Positions 38,896 to 48,076 are shown, counted from the stretch's first letter. The stretch is DNA of 64,000 nt from Actinospineispora acaciae DSM 45401 (GCF_000620785.1 NZ_JIAI01000002.1:1246177-1310176); one strand, 5' to 3'. A program made the numbers and translations. The notes: generated by a model not told the origin, from the sequence alone.

Positions 38896-39951
38896 TCAGA
38901 GGTGTTCGAGCAGCTTGTCGGTAAGCTCGTCGGTGGTGGCGCCGCCGCCGAGGTCGGGGGTGCGCACGTCGGTCTTGGCCAGCACGGCGGCGATCGCGTC
39001 GGTGATGTCCTTGGCCGCCTCGGGGTGGCCGAGGTGGTCGAGCATCAGGGCGGCCGACCAGATGGCGCCGAGCGGGTTGGCGATGCCCAGGCCGGCGATG
39101 TCCGGCGCGGAGCCGTGCACCGGCTCGAACATCGAAGGGAACGCGCGCTCGGGGTTGAGGTTGGCCGCCGGGGCGAGGCCGATCGAGCCGGCCACGGCGG
39201 CGGCGAGGTCGCTGAGGATGTCGCCGAAGAGGTTGGACGCGACCACCACGTCGAACCGGGCCGGGTCCAGCACGAGCTTCGCGGCCAGCGCGTCGACGTG
39301 CTCCGCCGCCCACCTGACCTGGGGAAACGACCCGCTGCGCTCGGCGACCAGCTCGTCCCAGAACGGCATGGTGTGCACGATGCCGTTGGACTTGGTCGCC
39401 GAGGTGAGGTGGCCCCGGCGGCGGGCGGCCAGGTCGAACGCGTAGTCCAGCACCCGGGTCACCCCGGGCCGGGTGAACACCGCCTCCTGCGCGGCCATCT
39501 CGTCGGGGAACCCCCGGTTGAGCCGGCCGCCGATCTCGCTGTACTCGCCTTCCACGTTCTCCCGGACCACGACCAGGTCGACCTCGCCGGCGACGGCCGC
39601 GCGCAGCGGGCTCTCCACCCCCTCGAAGACCCGGATCGGACGGAGGTTGACGTACTGGCGAAAGCCCCGGCGGATCGGGATCAGCAGCCCCCACAGGGAG
39701 ACGTGGTCGGGCACCCTCGGATCGCCCACGGCGCCGAGCAGGACGGCGTCGCTGTCGCGCAGCCGGTCCAGCCCGTCGGACGGCATCATGGCGCCCTCGC
39801 GCAGGTATCGGGCGCAGGACCAGTCGTAGCCGGTGTAGGTCAGGCCGAAGCCGTGCCGGGCGCCGACCGCGTCCAGGACCCGCCGGGCCGGCGGCAGCAC
39901 CTCGGCACCGATCCCGTCGCCGGGTATCAGCGCGATCCGATGGTTCGTCAT
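38896..39951 (-). CDS. tartrate / D-malate dehydrogenase (isopropylmalate DH family)
   Basis: The 351-residue enzyme is a metal- and NAD-dependent beta-decarboxylating dehydrogenase: IALIPGDGIGAEVLPPARRV at the start, VNLRPIRVFEGVESPLR (substrate Arg), VVVRENVEGEYSEIGGR, SATKSNGIVHTMPFWDE (catalytic Lys), NLFGDILSDLAAAVAG and FEPVHGSAPDIAGLGIANP. The EGEYS segment and the pairing with dctA fit tartrate dehydrogenase/D-malate dehydrogenase rather than LeuB. It is downstream of a LysR gene in the same direction. Confidence 0.9.
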   Translation of the reverse strand: MTNHRIALIPGDGIGAEVLPPARRVLDAVGARHGFGLTYTGYDWSCARYLREGAMMPSDGLDRLRDSDAVLLGAVGDPRVPDHVSLWGLLIPIRRGFRQYVNLRPIRVFEGVESPLRAAVAGEVDLVVVRENVEGEYSEIGGRLNRGFPDEMAAQEAVFTRPGVTRVLDYAFDLAARRRGHLTSATKSNGIVHTMPFWDELVAERSGSFPQVRWAAEHVDALAAKLVLDPARFDVVVASNLFGDILSDLAAAVAGSIGLAPAANLNPERAFPSMFEPVHGSAPDIAGLGIANPLGAIWSAALMLDHLGHPEAAKDITDAIAAVLAKTDVRTPDLGGGATTDELTDKLLEHL

Positions 39952-40007
39952 GCGGTGATTCGAACAACCCCGCCCCGGGGGCGTCCAAGACGCAGATACG
40001 GCCTGCC

Positions 40008-40892
40008 TTATAGGCCAGGCTTATCGGTGGCGCCGTCCAGGAAGGCACGGGCGGCGGGGGACGGCTCCGCGCGGCGGGCGACCAGGCCGATCCGCAGGGT
40101 GGTCTTCGGCTCCACGTCGTGCACCAGCGCGCCGGCCCGCTCGGCGAGGGCTCGCCACGACTCGGTGACCACCGCGAGCCCGACCCCGGCCAGGACCAGC
40201 GGCAGGATCGCCACCCGGTGCTCGGTCTCGACCACCATGCCGATGCCGATGCCCTGTTCGCGCAGGCCGTCGACGTACGCGCGCATCCCGGTGCCGGGCT
40301 GGCCGACGATCAGCCGGTGCCCGGCCAGCTCCTCGCGGGCGACCGCCCGCCCGGCCGGGAACGGGCCGTCGGGCGGGCCGACCACCACGAACCGCCGCTC
40401 GCCGACCAGGTGGGAGCGCACCTCCCTGTCCGGCAGCGGCCCCGTGGTGGCCAGCAGGCCCAGCTCGGCCGAGCCGGTGCGCACCATGTCGACGACGTCG
40501 CGCGGGGTGAACGCCGCCCGGATGCTCACCGACACCCCGGGGTGGCGGCCGCTGAACTCGCTGATCATCGTGGTCAGCGGCTCCACCGCCTGGGACGGCA
40601 TCGCGGCGATGTCCAGCGCCCCCTCGCGCAGCCCGTGCACGGCCGCGACCCGGGCGCGGGCGGTGTCCAGGCTGCGCACCGCCTCCCGCGCGGGCTCGAT
40701 CAGGGCCTTGCCGGCCTCGGTGAGCACCGCCCGGCGCCCGATCCGGAAGAACAGCTCGCTGCCCAGGTCGCGCTCCAGCGACCGCACGGTCTGCGACAGC
40801 GAGGGCTGCGAGACGTACAGCGCCGACGCCGCCCGGTTGAACCCCCCGTGGTCCACGATGGCCAGGAAGTACACCAGCTGCCGGATGTCCAT
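40008..40892 (-). CDS. LysR-family regulator of the dicarboxylate genes
   Basis: The 294-residue protein has a standard LysR helix-turn-helix (MDIRQLVYFLAIVDHGGFNR, then SQPSLSQTVRSLERDLGSEL) and an effector domain (GALDIAAMPSQAVEPL, FTPRDVVDMVRTGSAELGLL). It precedes the dehydrogenase and dctA genes in the same direction; a palindromic stretch around 40001-40020 overlaps its stop codon and could serve as operator or terminator for the downstream pair. A LuxR-type gene ends 16 bases upstream. Confidence 0.88.
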   Translation of the reverse strand: MDIRQLVYFLAIVDHGGFNRAASALYVSQPSLSQTVRSLERDLGSELFFRIGRRAVLTEAGKALIEPAREAVRSLDTARARVAAVHGLREGALDIAAMPSQAVEPLTTMISEFSGRHPGVSVSIRAAFTPRDVVDMVRTGSAELGLLATTGPLPDREVRSHLVGERRFVVVGPPDGPFPAGRAVAREELAGHRLIVGQPGTGMRAYVDGLREQGIGIGMVVETEHRVAILPLVLAGVGLAVVTESWRALAERAGALVHDVEPKTTLRIGLVARRAEPSPAARAFLDGATDKPGL

Positions 40893-40908
40893 CCGACGAT
40901 TCTGCTGG

Positions 40909-41982
40909 TTAGTGCCGGACGGAGTAGTGCTCGGTGAACAGGCGCGCGACCAGCTCGCCCCGGCTGGACACCGCCGTCTTGTCGAAGATCACCTTGAGGT
41001 GGTCGCGGACGGTGTGCGGCGAGATGAACAGCCGGGCGGCGATCTGTCCGGTGGGCAGGCCGCGCGCGACCTCCTGCGCGACCTGCAGCTCGCGCGGGGT
41101 CAGCTCGTAGGCCTCGGCGACGAGCACCCCCAGGTCGGACGCGGTCGCGGGCTCGATCACCAGCGCGACCGGGCCGGGTCGCCCGTCCGCGCCGGTGAGG
41201 GCGGACGCGTGGCAGGCCAGCCACCGGCCCCGGTCGGTGCGGATGCGGGTGCGGGCGGGCGCCCGGTCGTGACCGCTCGCCACCGCGCGCGCCTGCAGGG
41301 CCGTGCCGAGCACCCAGATCGGCAGTCGCACGCCGAGCGCGGACGGCACGGACGGGCCGTCGGGCAGGCTCGCCAGGTGCTCGCGGGCCTCGTCGTTGAT
41401 CGACGTCGCGGTGCCGTCCTGGTCGAAGAGCACCAGCCCGGTGCCCGGCGGCGGCTCGCCGGTCACGGGTAGCGGCCGGGCCAGGCGCCGCAGCCGGGTG
41501 GCCAGCGGCGCCGACAGCGCGGCGAGGAGGTCGACCTCGTCGCGGCCGAACGGCGCGCCGCGGTCCCGGAACAGGCTCACCACCGCCCAGGGCCGGCCTC
41601 CGGCGCGCGCCACGCCGCGCAGCTCGTCGTGCACGCCCTGGCCCCGGAGCAGCCGGCGGTACCGCGCGCAGCGGGCGGGCAGGTCGTCGGTGGCCGCCCT
41701 GAGTCCGGCGGCCGGGACCGGCGCGCGGGCCAGGTCCCGGAACGGGAGGACGTTCTCCTCCAGCAGCTCGCTCTCCCAGTACTCGGCGCAGCGCTCCCGC
41801 CCGCCGAGGCCCTCCACCACCATCGGCGCGGTGACCAACCCGGTCTCCGGGTCGGTGGCCGCCCACACCGCCGCGTCGAAGGGCAGCGCGCGGCGCAGCC
41901 GTTCCGACACCTGTGTGAACACGCCCTCAGCGTCTGCCGCCCGCTCGGCGCCGGCCAGCACCCGCGCGACCCGCCCGCCCAT
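40909..41982 (-). CDS. LuxR-type regulator with GAF-like sensor
   Basis: The 357-residue protein ends in a LuxR helix-turn-helix: AYELTPRELQVAQEVARGLP, TGQIAARLFISPHTVRDHLK. The N-terminal region (LRRALPFDAAVWAATDPETG, WAVVSLFRDRGAPFGRDEVD) resembles a GAF domain and the middle segment (GLVLFDQDGTATSINDEARE) a PAS-like fold. It therefore probably senses a small molecule or redox cue. ATG 41982 follows GGGAGGA. The target is unknown; the neighbouring FAD protein is divergent. Confidence 0.85.
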   Translation of the reverse strand: MGGRVARVLAGAERAADAEGVFTQVSERLRRALPFDAAVWAATDPETGLVTAPMVVEGLGGRERCAEYWESELLEENVLPFRDLARAPVPAAGLRAATDDLPARCARYRRLLRGQGVHDELRGVARAGGRPWAVVSLFRDRGAPFGRDEVDLLAALSAPLATRLRRLARPLPVTGEPPPGTGLVLFDQDGTATSINDEAREHLASLPDGPSVPSALGVRLPIWVLGTALQARAVASGHDRAPARTRIRTDRGRWLACHASALTGADGRPGPVALVIEPATASDLGVLVAEAYELTPRELQVAQEVARGLPTGQIAARLFISPHTVRDHLKVIFDKTAVSSRGELVARLFTEHYSVRH

Positions 41983-42126
41983 GACGTCCTCCCGTGTCCC
42001 CTCCGCGGTCCAGCGTGCGCGGCCGGCACCGTTCGCGCCAACCCCTCAGGTGAGGGGGTCATTCCCGACGAGGTCACCCGTGCTTGCGGGATGGGGACAC
42101 GGCCCGGTGGCGCCGAGGCTTGCCGC

Positions 42127-43632
42127 ATGAGCATCGGAGTCATTGGAGTCATCGGAGCCGGCGCGGCCGCCGCAGGGCTGCTGGACGCGCTGGCGAGCAA
42201 CGCCGGAACCGACGGGGCGGTGACCGTGTTCGAGCCGTCGGCGAACCTCTGGCGTGGCCGACCGTACGCGCCGGACCTGGACTCGGTGCTGGTCAACGCC
42301 CCGCCCGCGATCATGTCCATCCGCCACGGGGACCACGGCCACTACACCGCGTGGCTGGGCGCGCGCGGCGACGAGCACCTGGACCCGGGGATGGGCACGC
42401 CGCTGGTGCCCCGCGCCTTCTACGGCGAGTACCTGGAGCACACCGCCGAGAAGGCGGTCGCGGCGCTGCGCGAACGCGGCTGGCGCGTGCAGGTCGTCCC
42501 CTCGGCCGTCCTCGCGGCGGCACCCACCGCCGGCCGGTTGGCACTGCGGACCGCCGACGGCCGCGAGCACCTCGTCGACCGGGTCGCGCTGTGCGTCGGC
42601 GGCGGCACGCCCCACGACCACTACGGGCTGGCGGGCGCGCCCGGGTTCGTCGCTGATCCCTACCCGCTCGCGCGCACCCTGGACTCCGTACCCCCAGACC
42701 GCCACATAGCGGTGATCGGCAGCGGCCTGACCGCGGTGGACGTCGCCGTCTCCCTCGCCGCGCGCCGCCACACCGGCCGGATCAGCCTGCTCTCACGCAC
42801 CGGCATGCTCCCGCACGTCTGGCAGCGTCCGAACGCCCACCAGCCGCGACACCTGACCATCGCCCGGATCGAGCAGCGACGGGGCGGGATCACCCTCGAC
42901 CACCTGGCCGCCCTGCTGCGCGAGGAGATGGCGGATGCGGGCGAGGACTTCGACGCGCTGGTCGCCGACCTGTGCGCGGCCCGATCCGAAGCGCCAACCG
43001 CCCGGCTGCGTCGCCAGGTCGCCGCGATCACTGCCCCCAAGATCGGCCGGCGGGTGCTCCAACAGGCCTCCCACACCGTCGGCCCGCACGCCTGGGCGCT
43101 GCTGCCCGAGCGGGACCGGGACCGGCTGCGCGCCTGGTCCCGCACCGCGACCAGCGTCGCCTCGCCCATGATCCCGGTGAACGCCGTGCGGCTGCTCGAG
43201 CTGCTCGACTCCGGCCAGCTCGACATCCTGGCCGGAACCCGCCGGATCACCCACCGCGACGGTGGCTTCGCCGTCGAGACGACCCGCGCCGGCGAACGCC
43301 GCGCCGACGTCGTCATCAACGCGGTGAACCCCCCACCGCACGCCGTCCCCCACACCGCGGCGGCGCTGGTAACCACCCTGGTCGACGCCCGCATCGCCAC
43401 CCACCACCCGTCCGGCGGCGTCGTCCCCGCCGACCCGCGGCTGCACGTCGTGGGCGACCTCGCCGGCGGCGGCCCGTTCCTCACATCGAGCATCCCGGGC
43501 CTCGCCGCCGGGGCGGCCGCCGCCGCCCGCGCCCTGCTCCCCGCCGCCTGGACCGGCCTCACCACGCGTCCCAGTGCAGGACCTGGTCGCGGTCGATGCG
43601 CGCGGCCGGCCGGAAGTCGGTGCCGAGGGTGA
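42127..43632 (+). CDS. FAD/NAD(P)-binding protein (HI0933/YdhS-like)
   Basis: The 501-residue flavoprotein begins with a dinucleotide-binding motif (IGVIGAGAAAAGLLDALAS) and has LWRGRPYAPDLDSVLVNAPP near 39, a second nucleotide motif HIAVIGSGLTAVDVAVSLAA (near 195) and RISLLSRTGMLPHVWQ. This is the FAD-NAD(P)-binding family found near nitroreductases and in secondary metabolism; no reaction can be named. The last 25 codons overlap the convergent nitroreductase by 74 bases and turn Arg-rich, so the natural stop may have shifted downstream. Confidence 0.8.
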   Translation: MSIGVIGVIGAGAAAAGLLDALASNAGTDGAVTVFEPSANLWRGRPYAPDLDSVLVNAPPAIMSIRHGDHGHYTAWLGARGDEHLDPGMGTPLVPRAFYGEYLEHTAEKAVAALRERGWRVQVVPSAVLAAAPTAGRLALRTADGREHLVDRVALCVGGGTPHDHYGLAGAPGFVADPYPLARTLDSVPPDRHIAVIGSGLTAVDVAVSLAARRHTGRISLLSRTGMLPHVWQRPNAHQPRHLTIARIEQRRGGITLDHLAALLREEMADAGEDFDALVADLCAARSEAPTARLRRQVAAITAPKIGRRVLQQASHTVGPHAWALLPERDRDRLRAWSRTATSVASPMIPVNAVRLLELLDSGQLDILAGTRRITHRDGGFAVETTRAGERRADVVINAVNPPPHAVPHTAAALVTTLVDARIATHHPSGGVVPADPRLHVVGDLAGGGPFLTSSIPGLAAGAAAAARALLPAAWTGLTTRPSAGPGRGRCARPAGSRCRG

Positions 43633-44206
43633 AGGCCAGCGGGATCAGGGCGGCGAGCATGATCCTGTCGTGCGGGACGCCGAGGACCGAGGCCAGCTCG
43701 CGCTCCAGCGGGGCTTGTGCGGTGGTCCAGGCCGTGCCGAGGCCGCGAGCGCGGGCGGCGAGCATGAAGCTCCACACGGCGGGCAGGATCGAGCCCCAGG
43801 TGCCGGCCTGCTCGGTCACGTCCGCGCGGTCGGTGCGGCCCTCGACGGCCGGGATGACCAGGGCGGGCACCCGGTGGATGTGCTCGTAGAGGTGGCGCGA
43901 CCCGTCCGCGATCCGCTCCCACGAGCCGGGGTGGGCGGTCATCCGGCGCAGGTCGCGCTCGGTCAGCGGGGTGCCGTGGGCGAGCTGGACGGCCGCCCGG
44001 TAGACGTCGGCGACGGCGCGGCGGCGGGCCTCGTCGGTGACGACCAGGAAGTGCCAGCGCTGGCGGTTGCGCCCGGTGGGGGCCTGGGTGGCCAGGTCGA
44101 CGCACTCCTCGATGAGGCGGCGCGGCACCGGCCTGGTCAGGTCGAGCCGCTTGCGCACCGCGCGGGTGGTGGACAGCACGTCGTCGGCGGACAGGTTCAG
44201 CGACAT
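43559..44206 (-). CDS. nitroreductase-family FMN protein
   Basis: The 215-residue protein has a nitroreductase N-terminus (DDVLSTTRAVRKRLDLTRPV, near 8), the FMN site LATQAPTGRNRQRWHFLVVT (near 41) and a C-terminal segment ARGLGTAWTTAQAPLE and LIPLAFTLGTDFRPA. Such dimers reduce nitroaromatics, quinones or flavins with NAD(P)H. ATG 44206 follows AAAGGA by 8 bases; an upstream ATG at 44230 is rejected. It is divergent from a MarR gene, its likely repressor. Confidence 0.88.
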   Translation of the reverse strand: MSLNLSADDVLSTTRAVRKRLDLTRPVPRRLIEECVDLATQAPTGRNRQRWHFLVVTDEARRRAVADVYRAAVQLAHGTPLTERDLRRMTAHPGSWERIADGSRHLYEHIHRVPALVIPAVEGRTDRADVTEQAGTWGSILPAVWSFMLAARARGLGTAWTTAQAPLERELASVLGVPHDRIMLAALIPLAFTLGTDFRPAARIDRDQVLHWDAW

Positions 44207-44219
44207 CGAGGCGTCCTTT

Positions 44220-44280
44220 CGTCTGTCCATAAATCATCTGTACTAAGAAGGTCTCTTGTCAAACGATCGGCGGACAGACG
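44220..44280. promoter_or_regulatory. 9-bp inverted arms flanking the nitroreductase/marR promoters
   Basis: CGTCTGTCC (44220-44228) and GGACAGACG (44272-44280) are perfectly inverted over 9 bp, 43 bases apart, one next to each gene. TAGCGT (44289-44294) ends 6 bases before the marR ATG. The paired arms could bind two MarR dimers or support looping. Confidence 0.4.
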
Positions 44281-44300
44281 GCCTGTGCTAGCGTGCGGGC

Positions 44301-44753
44301 ATGCCGACCAGGACGGGTGCCGCCTACTTCGGCCGGCTCGCGGCGGAACGCCCGGACATCGCCCTGTGTCGCGCCTCGGCGGACGTGGCGCGCGCCGCGG
44401 AGGCGGCGGCCGGGAAGAGCGGCCTCGGGGTGGGCCATCACCTGGTGCTGAAGATGCTCGCGGCCGTCGGACCCTGCTCGCAGCGGGTGCTCGGTGAGGA
44501 ACTGCGGATCGACCGGAGCGTCATGGTCGGCATCGCCGACGAGCTGGAGCGGTCCGGCTATGTCCGCCGCGAGCGCGACCCCGGGGACCGGCGCGCCTAC
44601 GCGGTCACCGTCACCGAGGCGGGCCGGCGGGCGCTGGCCGAGGCGGAGCGGGCCGTGCCCGAGTTCCTGGACAGCACCTTCGCCGCCCTCACCGCCGCCG
44701 AGCGCGACCAGCTCACCTCCCTGTTGGGCAAGCTGCTGGTGACGGTCTCCTAA
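44301..44753 (+). CDS. MarR-family regulator
   Basis: The 150-residue protein shows a MarR fold: LGVGHHLVLKMLAAVGPCSQ, RVLGEELRIDRSVMVGIADE and RRERDPGDRRAYAVTVTEAG (the wing). A single Cys at GPCSQ (near 58) could respond to oxidants, as in OhrR-like proteins, but no second Cys is seen. It is divergent from the nitroreductase and probably represses it. The ATG directly follows a TAGCGT box by 6 bases. Confidence 0.88.
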   Translation: MPTRTGAAYFGRLAAERPDIALCRASADVARAAEAAAGKSGLGVGHHLVLKMLAAVGPCSQRVLGEELRIDRSVMVGIADELERSGYVRRERDPGDRRAYAVTVTEAGRRALAEAERAVPEFLDSTFAALTAAERDQLTSLLGKLLVTVS

Positions 44754-44841
44754 CGGTTGCCGATCGGGCGCGCCCTCGGGGGGCCGTGCCCGGTTAGGCA
44801 CCGTGGATGGGGGTCGTTCCAGGCAAGGGGGAGGGTGACAC

Positions 44842-44877
44842 ATGGACAGGGGCACATCGGCTGGCGGGCGCCCATGA
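44842..44877 (+). CDS. short leader ORF coupled to the HTTM-like gene
   Basis: A strong ribosome site (GGGGGAGG, about 8 bases upstream) precedes an ATG that encodes MDRGTSAGGRP. Its TGA overlaps the ATG of the membrane-protein gene (ATGA, 44874-44877). The main gene has no ribosome site of its own, so its translation may depend on this leader by stop-start coupling. It may be an accident of composition; the spacing is persuasive but short. Confidence 0.4.
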   Translation: MDRGTSAGGRP

Positions 44878-46343
44878 CGAGGTCCGTCTTACCGGCGTCC
44901 GAGCACACGGCCGAGCCGGGCCCGGACCCGGAGGAGCTGGGGACCCGCGAACAGCTGCGGTGGTTCGGCACGCTGTGGGTGATCGCGGCGGCCGCGCACT
45001 TCACGGACGAGCGCCCGCTCGGGGTGTTGTCCGCGCTGGCCTTCGGCCTGCCGCTGCTGGCGTACCCGACGTCGGCCGCGGCGTTCGGCCTGTTCGTGGC
45101 CGGCGCGGCGGTGACCGCGGCGATGGCCCTGCCCGAGGCGGCCAACCACCACGTGCTGAGCCTGTTCGTCGCGCTCGCGTTCGGCGGGGCGGCCGCAAGG
45201 GCGTGGGCGAGGAGGAACCGCGCGGACGGCCGCGGCGGGTTCCTGGTCCGCTGGTTCCAGGCCGCCCGCACCCCGGCGATGCTCACCCTGCTCGTGGTCT
45301 ACCTGTTCACCGTCTTCCACAAGCTGAACACCGCCTTCTTCGACCCGGCCACGTCCTGCGCGGGCGCCCTGCTGGGCAACATGATCAAGGACAACGGGCT
45401 GGCCATCGGCGTCGATCCGGCGGTGGTGTGGGTCGCGGCGATCGGCACGGTGCTGGTCGAGACGGCCATCCTGGTCCTGCTGGCGGTGCCCCGGACGCGG
45501 CGCTGGGGCCTGCTGCTCGGGATCGGGTTCCACCTGGTGCTGGCGCCCGCGTCGTTCTGGGACTTCGCCACCATGGTGTTCGCGCTGTACCTGCTGTTCG
45601 TCCCGACCCGGGTGTTCGCCGGCCTGGCGCCCCGGGCGGTCAGGGCCCGCAGGATCGCGCTGATCGCCTTCGGGGTGCACCTGCTGCTGTCCGTCGCGGT
45701 GAGCCTGAGCGGCGGCGCGAGCGCGAACAGCCTGTTCGGCCTTCGCTCGCACACGCTGATCGTGCTGGCCTGGTACGTGGCGGTCATCCCGATGCTGGTC
45801 GCGCTGCTGCGGGCCTGCTTCGCCGACCGGGGACCCTGGCCGGGCTACCGGCTGCGCCCGGCCTGGCTGCTGGTCGTCCCGCTGCTCGCGTTCGTCAACG
45901 GCGCCGTGCCTTACCTCGGGCTCAAGACGGTGTCCAGCTACAACATGTTCAGCAACCTGCACACCGAGCAGGGCGCCACCAACCACCTGCTGCCCGGCCT
46001 CGTCGGACTGCAGCTCGCGCCGTACCAGCTCGACACCGTCACCCTGACCAGGGTCGACCTGCGCACCGACCAGAACACCGGGCCGGTGTCCGAGCCCAAC
46101 TGGGTGCGGGAGAAGCCGCCGACCACCGTGCCGTGGCTGGAGCTGCGGCTGCTGGTGGCGGACTGGCGCGACGACGGTGTCGCGGGCGTGCGCCTGGAGT
46201 ACGAACGCGGGGGACAGGCGCACGTGGTGCCCGACGCGCTCACCGACCCGGAGCTGGGCGAGCCGCCGGCCTGGTGGCAGCGGCACCTGCTGGCCTTCCG
46301 GGCGATCTCGTCGGGCGACGGCCCGGACAAGTGCCGGTGGTGA
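44874..46343 (+). CDS. HTTM-like integral membrane protein
   Basis: The roughly 489-residue protein has about ten hydrophobic segments and a C-terminal soluble part (from about 405). It resembles HTTM/vitamin K-dependent gamma-carboxylase-like proteins: LFTVFHKLNTAFFDPATSCA (near 147), ETAILVLLAVPRTRRWGLLL and LGLKTVSSYNMFSNLHTE (near 348). The catalytic Lys of true carboxylases cannot be assigned. Function is unknown; some relatives belong to surface-lipid or natural-product loci. A FemAB-like gene follows 53 bases downstream. Confidence 0.7.
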   Translation: MTRSVLPASEHTAEPGPDPEELGTREQLRWFGTLWVIAAAAHFTDERPLGVLSALAFGLPLLAYPTSAAAFGLFVAGAAVTAAMALPEAANHHVLSLFVALAFGGAAARAWARRNRADGRGGFLVRWFQAARTPAMLTLLVVYLFTVFHKLNTAFFDPATSCAGALLGNMIKDNGLAIGVDPAVVWVAAIGTVLVETAILVLLAVPRTRRWGLLLGIGFHLVLAPASFWDFATMVFALYLLFVPTRVFAGLAPRAVRARRIALIAFGVHLLLSVAVSLSGGASANSLFGLRSHTLIVLAWYVAVIPMLVALLRACFADRGPWPGYRLRPAWLLVVPLLAFVNGAVPYLGLKTVSSYNMFSNLHTEQGATNHLLPGLVGLQLAPYQLDTVTLTRVDLRTDQNTGPVSEPNWVREKPPTTVPWLELRLLVADWRDDGVAGVRLEYERGGQAHVVPDALTDPELGEPPAWWQRHLLAFRAISSGDGPDKCRW

Positions 46344-46396
46344 GTACCCCCCGGGTGTGACTCTCAGGAACGGTACGGGATGCTCGGTTACCGACA

Positions 46397-47611
46397 GTGG
46401 TTACACCGCCGGCCTCCCTGGAGGGGTGCCCTATCGCTCTGTGCAGCCCCGCGACCGATGTCACCGTCGAGCTGACGGACAGTCCTCCCCCCGACGCCCT
46501 CGCGGGCTGGCGCCGCCTGGTCGCCGAGTCGCCCGGCGGTGACGTCACCCAGCTGCCCGGCTGGGCCAGCGTGCGTGCCGAGGCGGGGTTCTCCGCTCGG
46601 TACCTGCTGGCGTACCGGGGTTCGCGGGCCGAGTCCGAGCTGGTCGGCGGCGCGCAGGTGCTGGAGCGGCGGTTGCCGGTCGTGGGCCGGGTGGGCTACA
46701 TCGCGTACGGCCCGCTGCTGGCCGCGCACCTGGGCGGCGGAGACAGCGGCGACGGCGGGGACGGCGAGCCGGCCGCCTCGGTGCGGCGCGCACTCGGCGC
46801 GGCAGTGGCCGAGCTGGGCCGGCGCGAGGAGCGGATGCTGTTCGTGCAGCCGCCGCCCGGCGCGGACGTGCTCGGCGCCGACCTGTTGGAACGCGGTTTC
46901 CGGCGCTCCGAGGCCGGCATCGCGCCGGGCCAGTCGCTGCGGCTGGACCTGACAGCCTCGCCGGACCGGCTGCGCGCCGGGCTGAGCCGTCGGCTGCGGA
47001 CCTGGACCAACCGGTGGGCCAGCCGGGGCATCACGGTCCGGGCGGGCACCCAGGACGACCTCCCGGTGCTGGCGCGGATGGTGGCGAGCTCCGGGCAGCA
47101 CCAGGGCTTCATGCCGATGTCGGAGGAGTACCTGCGCACGCTGGTCACCGAGCTCGGCGACGCCGCCGTGCTGTTCGTCGGCGAGCTGGAGGGCCGGCCG
47201 GTGGCGGCCGCGCTGTTCACCCGGTGCGCCGGCGTGCTGCGGCTGCGGTTCGCCGGGATGGACCGCGACGACGCCGTCGGGCGGTACAACGTGCCGGCCG
47301 CCGTGCAATGGCACGCGATCAGGTGGGCGCGCTCGGTCGGGCTGCGGTGGTTCGACTTCGGCGGCATCAGCGTCGAGGCCGCCGACCTGCTGGACGACGG
47401 CGGCCGCCGCGACGAGCTGCGCGGGGTGGACAGGTTCAAGGCCGGCTTCGGCGGCGAGCTGTACCGCTGCCCGCCGGCCGTCGAGCTGATCTCCTCGGCG
47501 CCGCTGCGGATGTGCTACGACGTGTCCCGCCGCGCCCCCGCCGGCCGTCGGGGGATCGCGCTGGCCAAACGCGCGCTGCGCACCGGGCGGCCGCTAGCGT
47601 GGCGCAAGTAA
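46397..47611 (+). CDS. FemAB-like / GNAT-fold acyl- or aminoacyltransferase
   Basis: The 404-residue protein has two GNAT-like halves: VTQLPGWASVRAEAGFSARY and GAQVLERRLPVVGRVGYIAYGPLL in the first; MVASSGQHQGFMPMSEEYLR and AAALFTRCAGVLRLRFAGMD plus FDFGGISVEAADLLDDGG in the second. That pattern fits FemA/BAcAT2-type proteins that add amino acids to peptidoglycan precursors or modify lipids. The GTG at 46397 has no clear ribosome site; GGAGGGG lies just inside the frame at 46420, so the true start may differ. Confidence 0.72.
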   Translation: MVTPPASLEGCPIALCSPATDVTVELTDSPPPDALAGWRRLVAESPGGDVTQLPGWASVRAEAGFSARYLLAYRGSRAESELVGGAQVLERRLPVVGRVGYIAYGPLLAAHLGGGDSGDGGDGEPAASVRRALGAAVAELGRREERMLFVQPPPGADVLGADLLERGFRRSEAGIAPGQSLRLDLTASPDRLRAGLSRRLRTWTNRWASRGITVRAGTQDDLPVLARMVASSGQHQGFMPMSEEYLRTLVTELGDAAVLFVGELEGRPVAAALFTRCAGVLRLRFAGMDRDDAVGRYNVPAAVQWHAIRWARSVGLRWFDFGGISVEAADLLDDGGRRDELRGVDRFKAGFGGELYRCPPAVELISSAPLRMCYDVSRRAPAGRRGIALAKRALRTGRPLAWRK

Positions 47612-47620
47612 GCTGGTCGG

Positions 47621-48076
47621 ATGCTCGGTCGGACCTACGGCAACCAGAACTGCTCGGCCGCGCGCGCCCTGGAGGCCGTGGGGGAGCGGTGGAGCCTGCT
47701 GATCATCCGGGACGCCATGTTCGGCGGCGTCACCAGGTACACCGACTTCCAGCGCAACCTGGGCATCGCGCCCAACATCCTGGCCGCTCGGCTGGACGGG
47801 TTCGTCGAGGCCGGGCTCATGCGCACCCGCCAGTACTCCGACCAGCACCGCGAGTACCTGCTCACCGACAAGGGCTGGGACCTGCAGCCGGCGATCATCG
47901 CGCTGACCGAATGGGGTGACCGGTGGGCGGCCCCCGCCGGCCCGCCCGCCGTCTACCGACACCGCGACTGCGGCGGCCACGTCCAACTCCGTACCCACTG
48001 CTCGACCTGCGGCCAAACGCCACCGCCCGCCCAGGTCGCCGCCCACCCCGGCCCCGGCCGAGACCCGGCCAGCTGA
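47621..48076 (+). CDS. HxlR-type winged-helix regulator
   Basis: The 151-residue product has the HxlR core: LEAVGERWSLLIIRDAMFGG (near 17), TDFQRNLGIAPNILAARLDG and VEAGLMRTRQYSDQHREYLLTDKG. The C-terminal tail holds a zinc-ribbon-like HRDCGGHVQLRTHCSTCGQT (Cys near 116, 127 and 130), an addition seen in some actinobacterial HxlR proteins. ATG 47621 lies 6 bases after TAAGCT, suggesting a leaderless mRNA. Its target is unknown. Confidence 0.87.
   Translation: MLGRTYGNQNCSAARALEAVGERWSLLIIRDAMFGGVTRYTDFQRNLGIAPNILAARLDGFVEAGLMRTRQYSDQHREYLLTDKGWDLQPAIIALTEWGDRWAAPAGPPAVYRHRDCGGHVQLRTHCSTCGQTPPPAQVAAHPGPGRDPAS

Noticed and set aside
38866-41472. 868-codon plus-strand frame across four minus-strand genes
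   Set aside because: It crosses several recognised genes and their gaps and has no family motifs; it is a GC-rich shadow frame.
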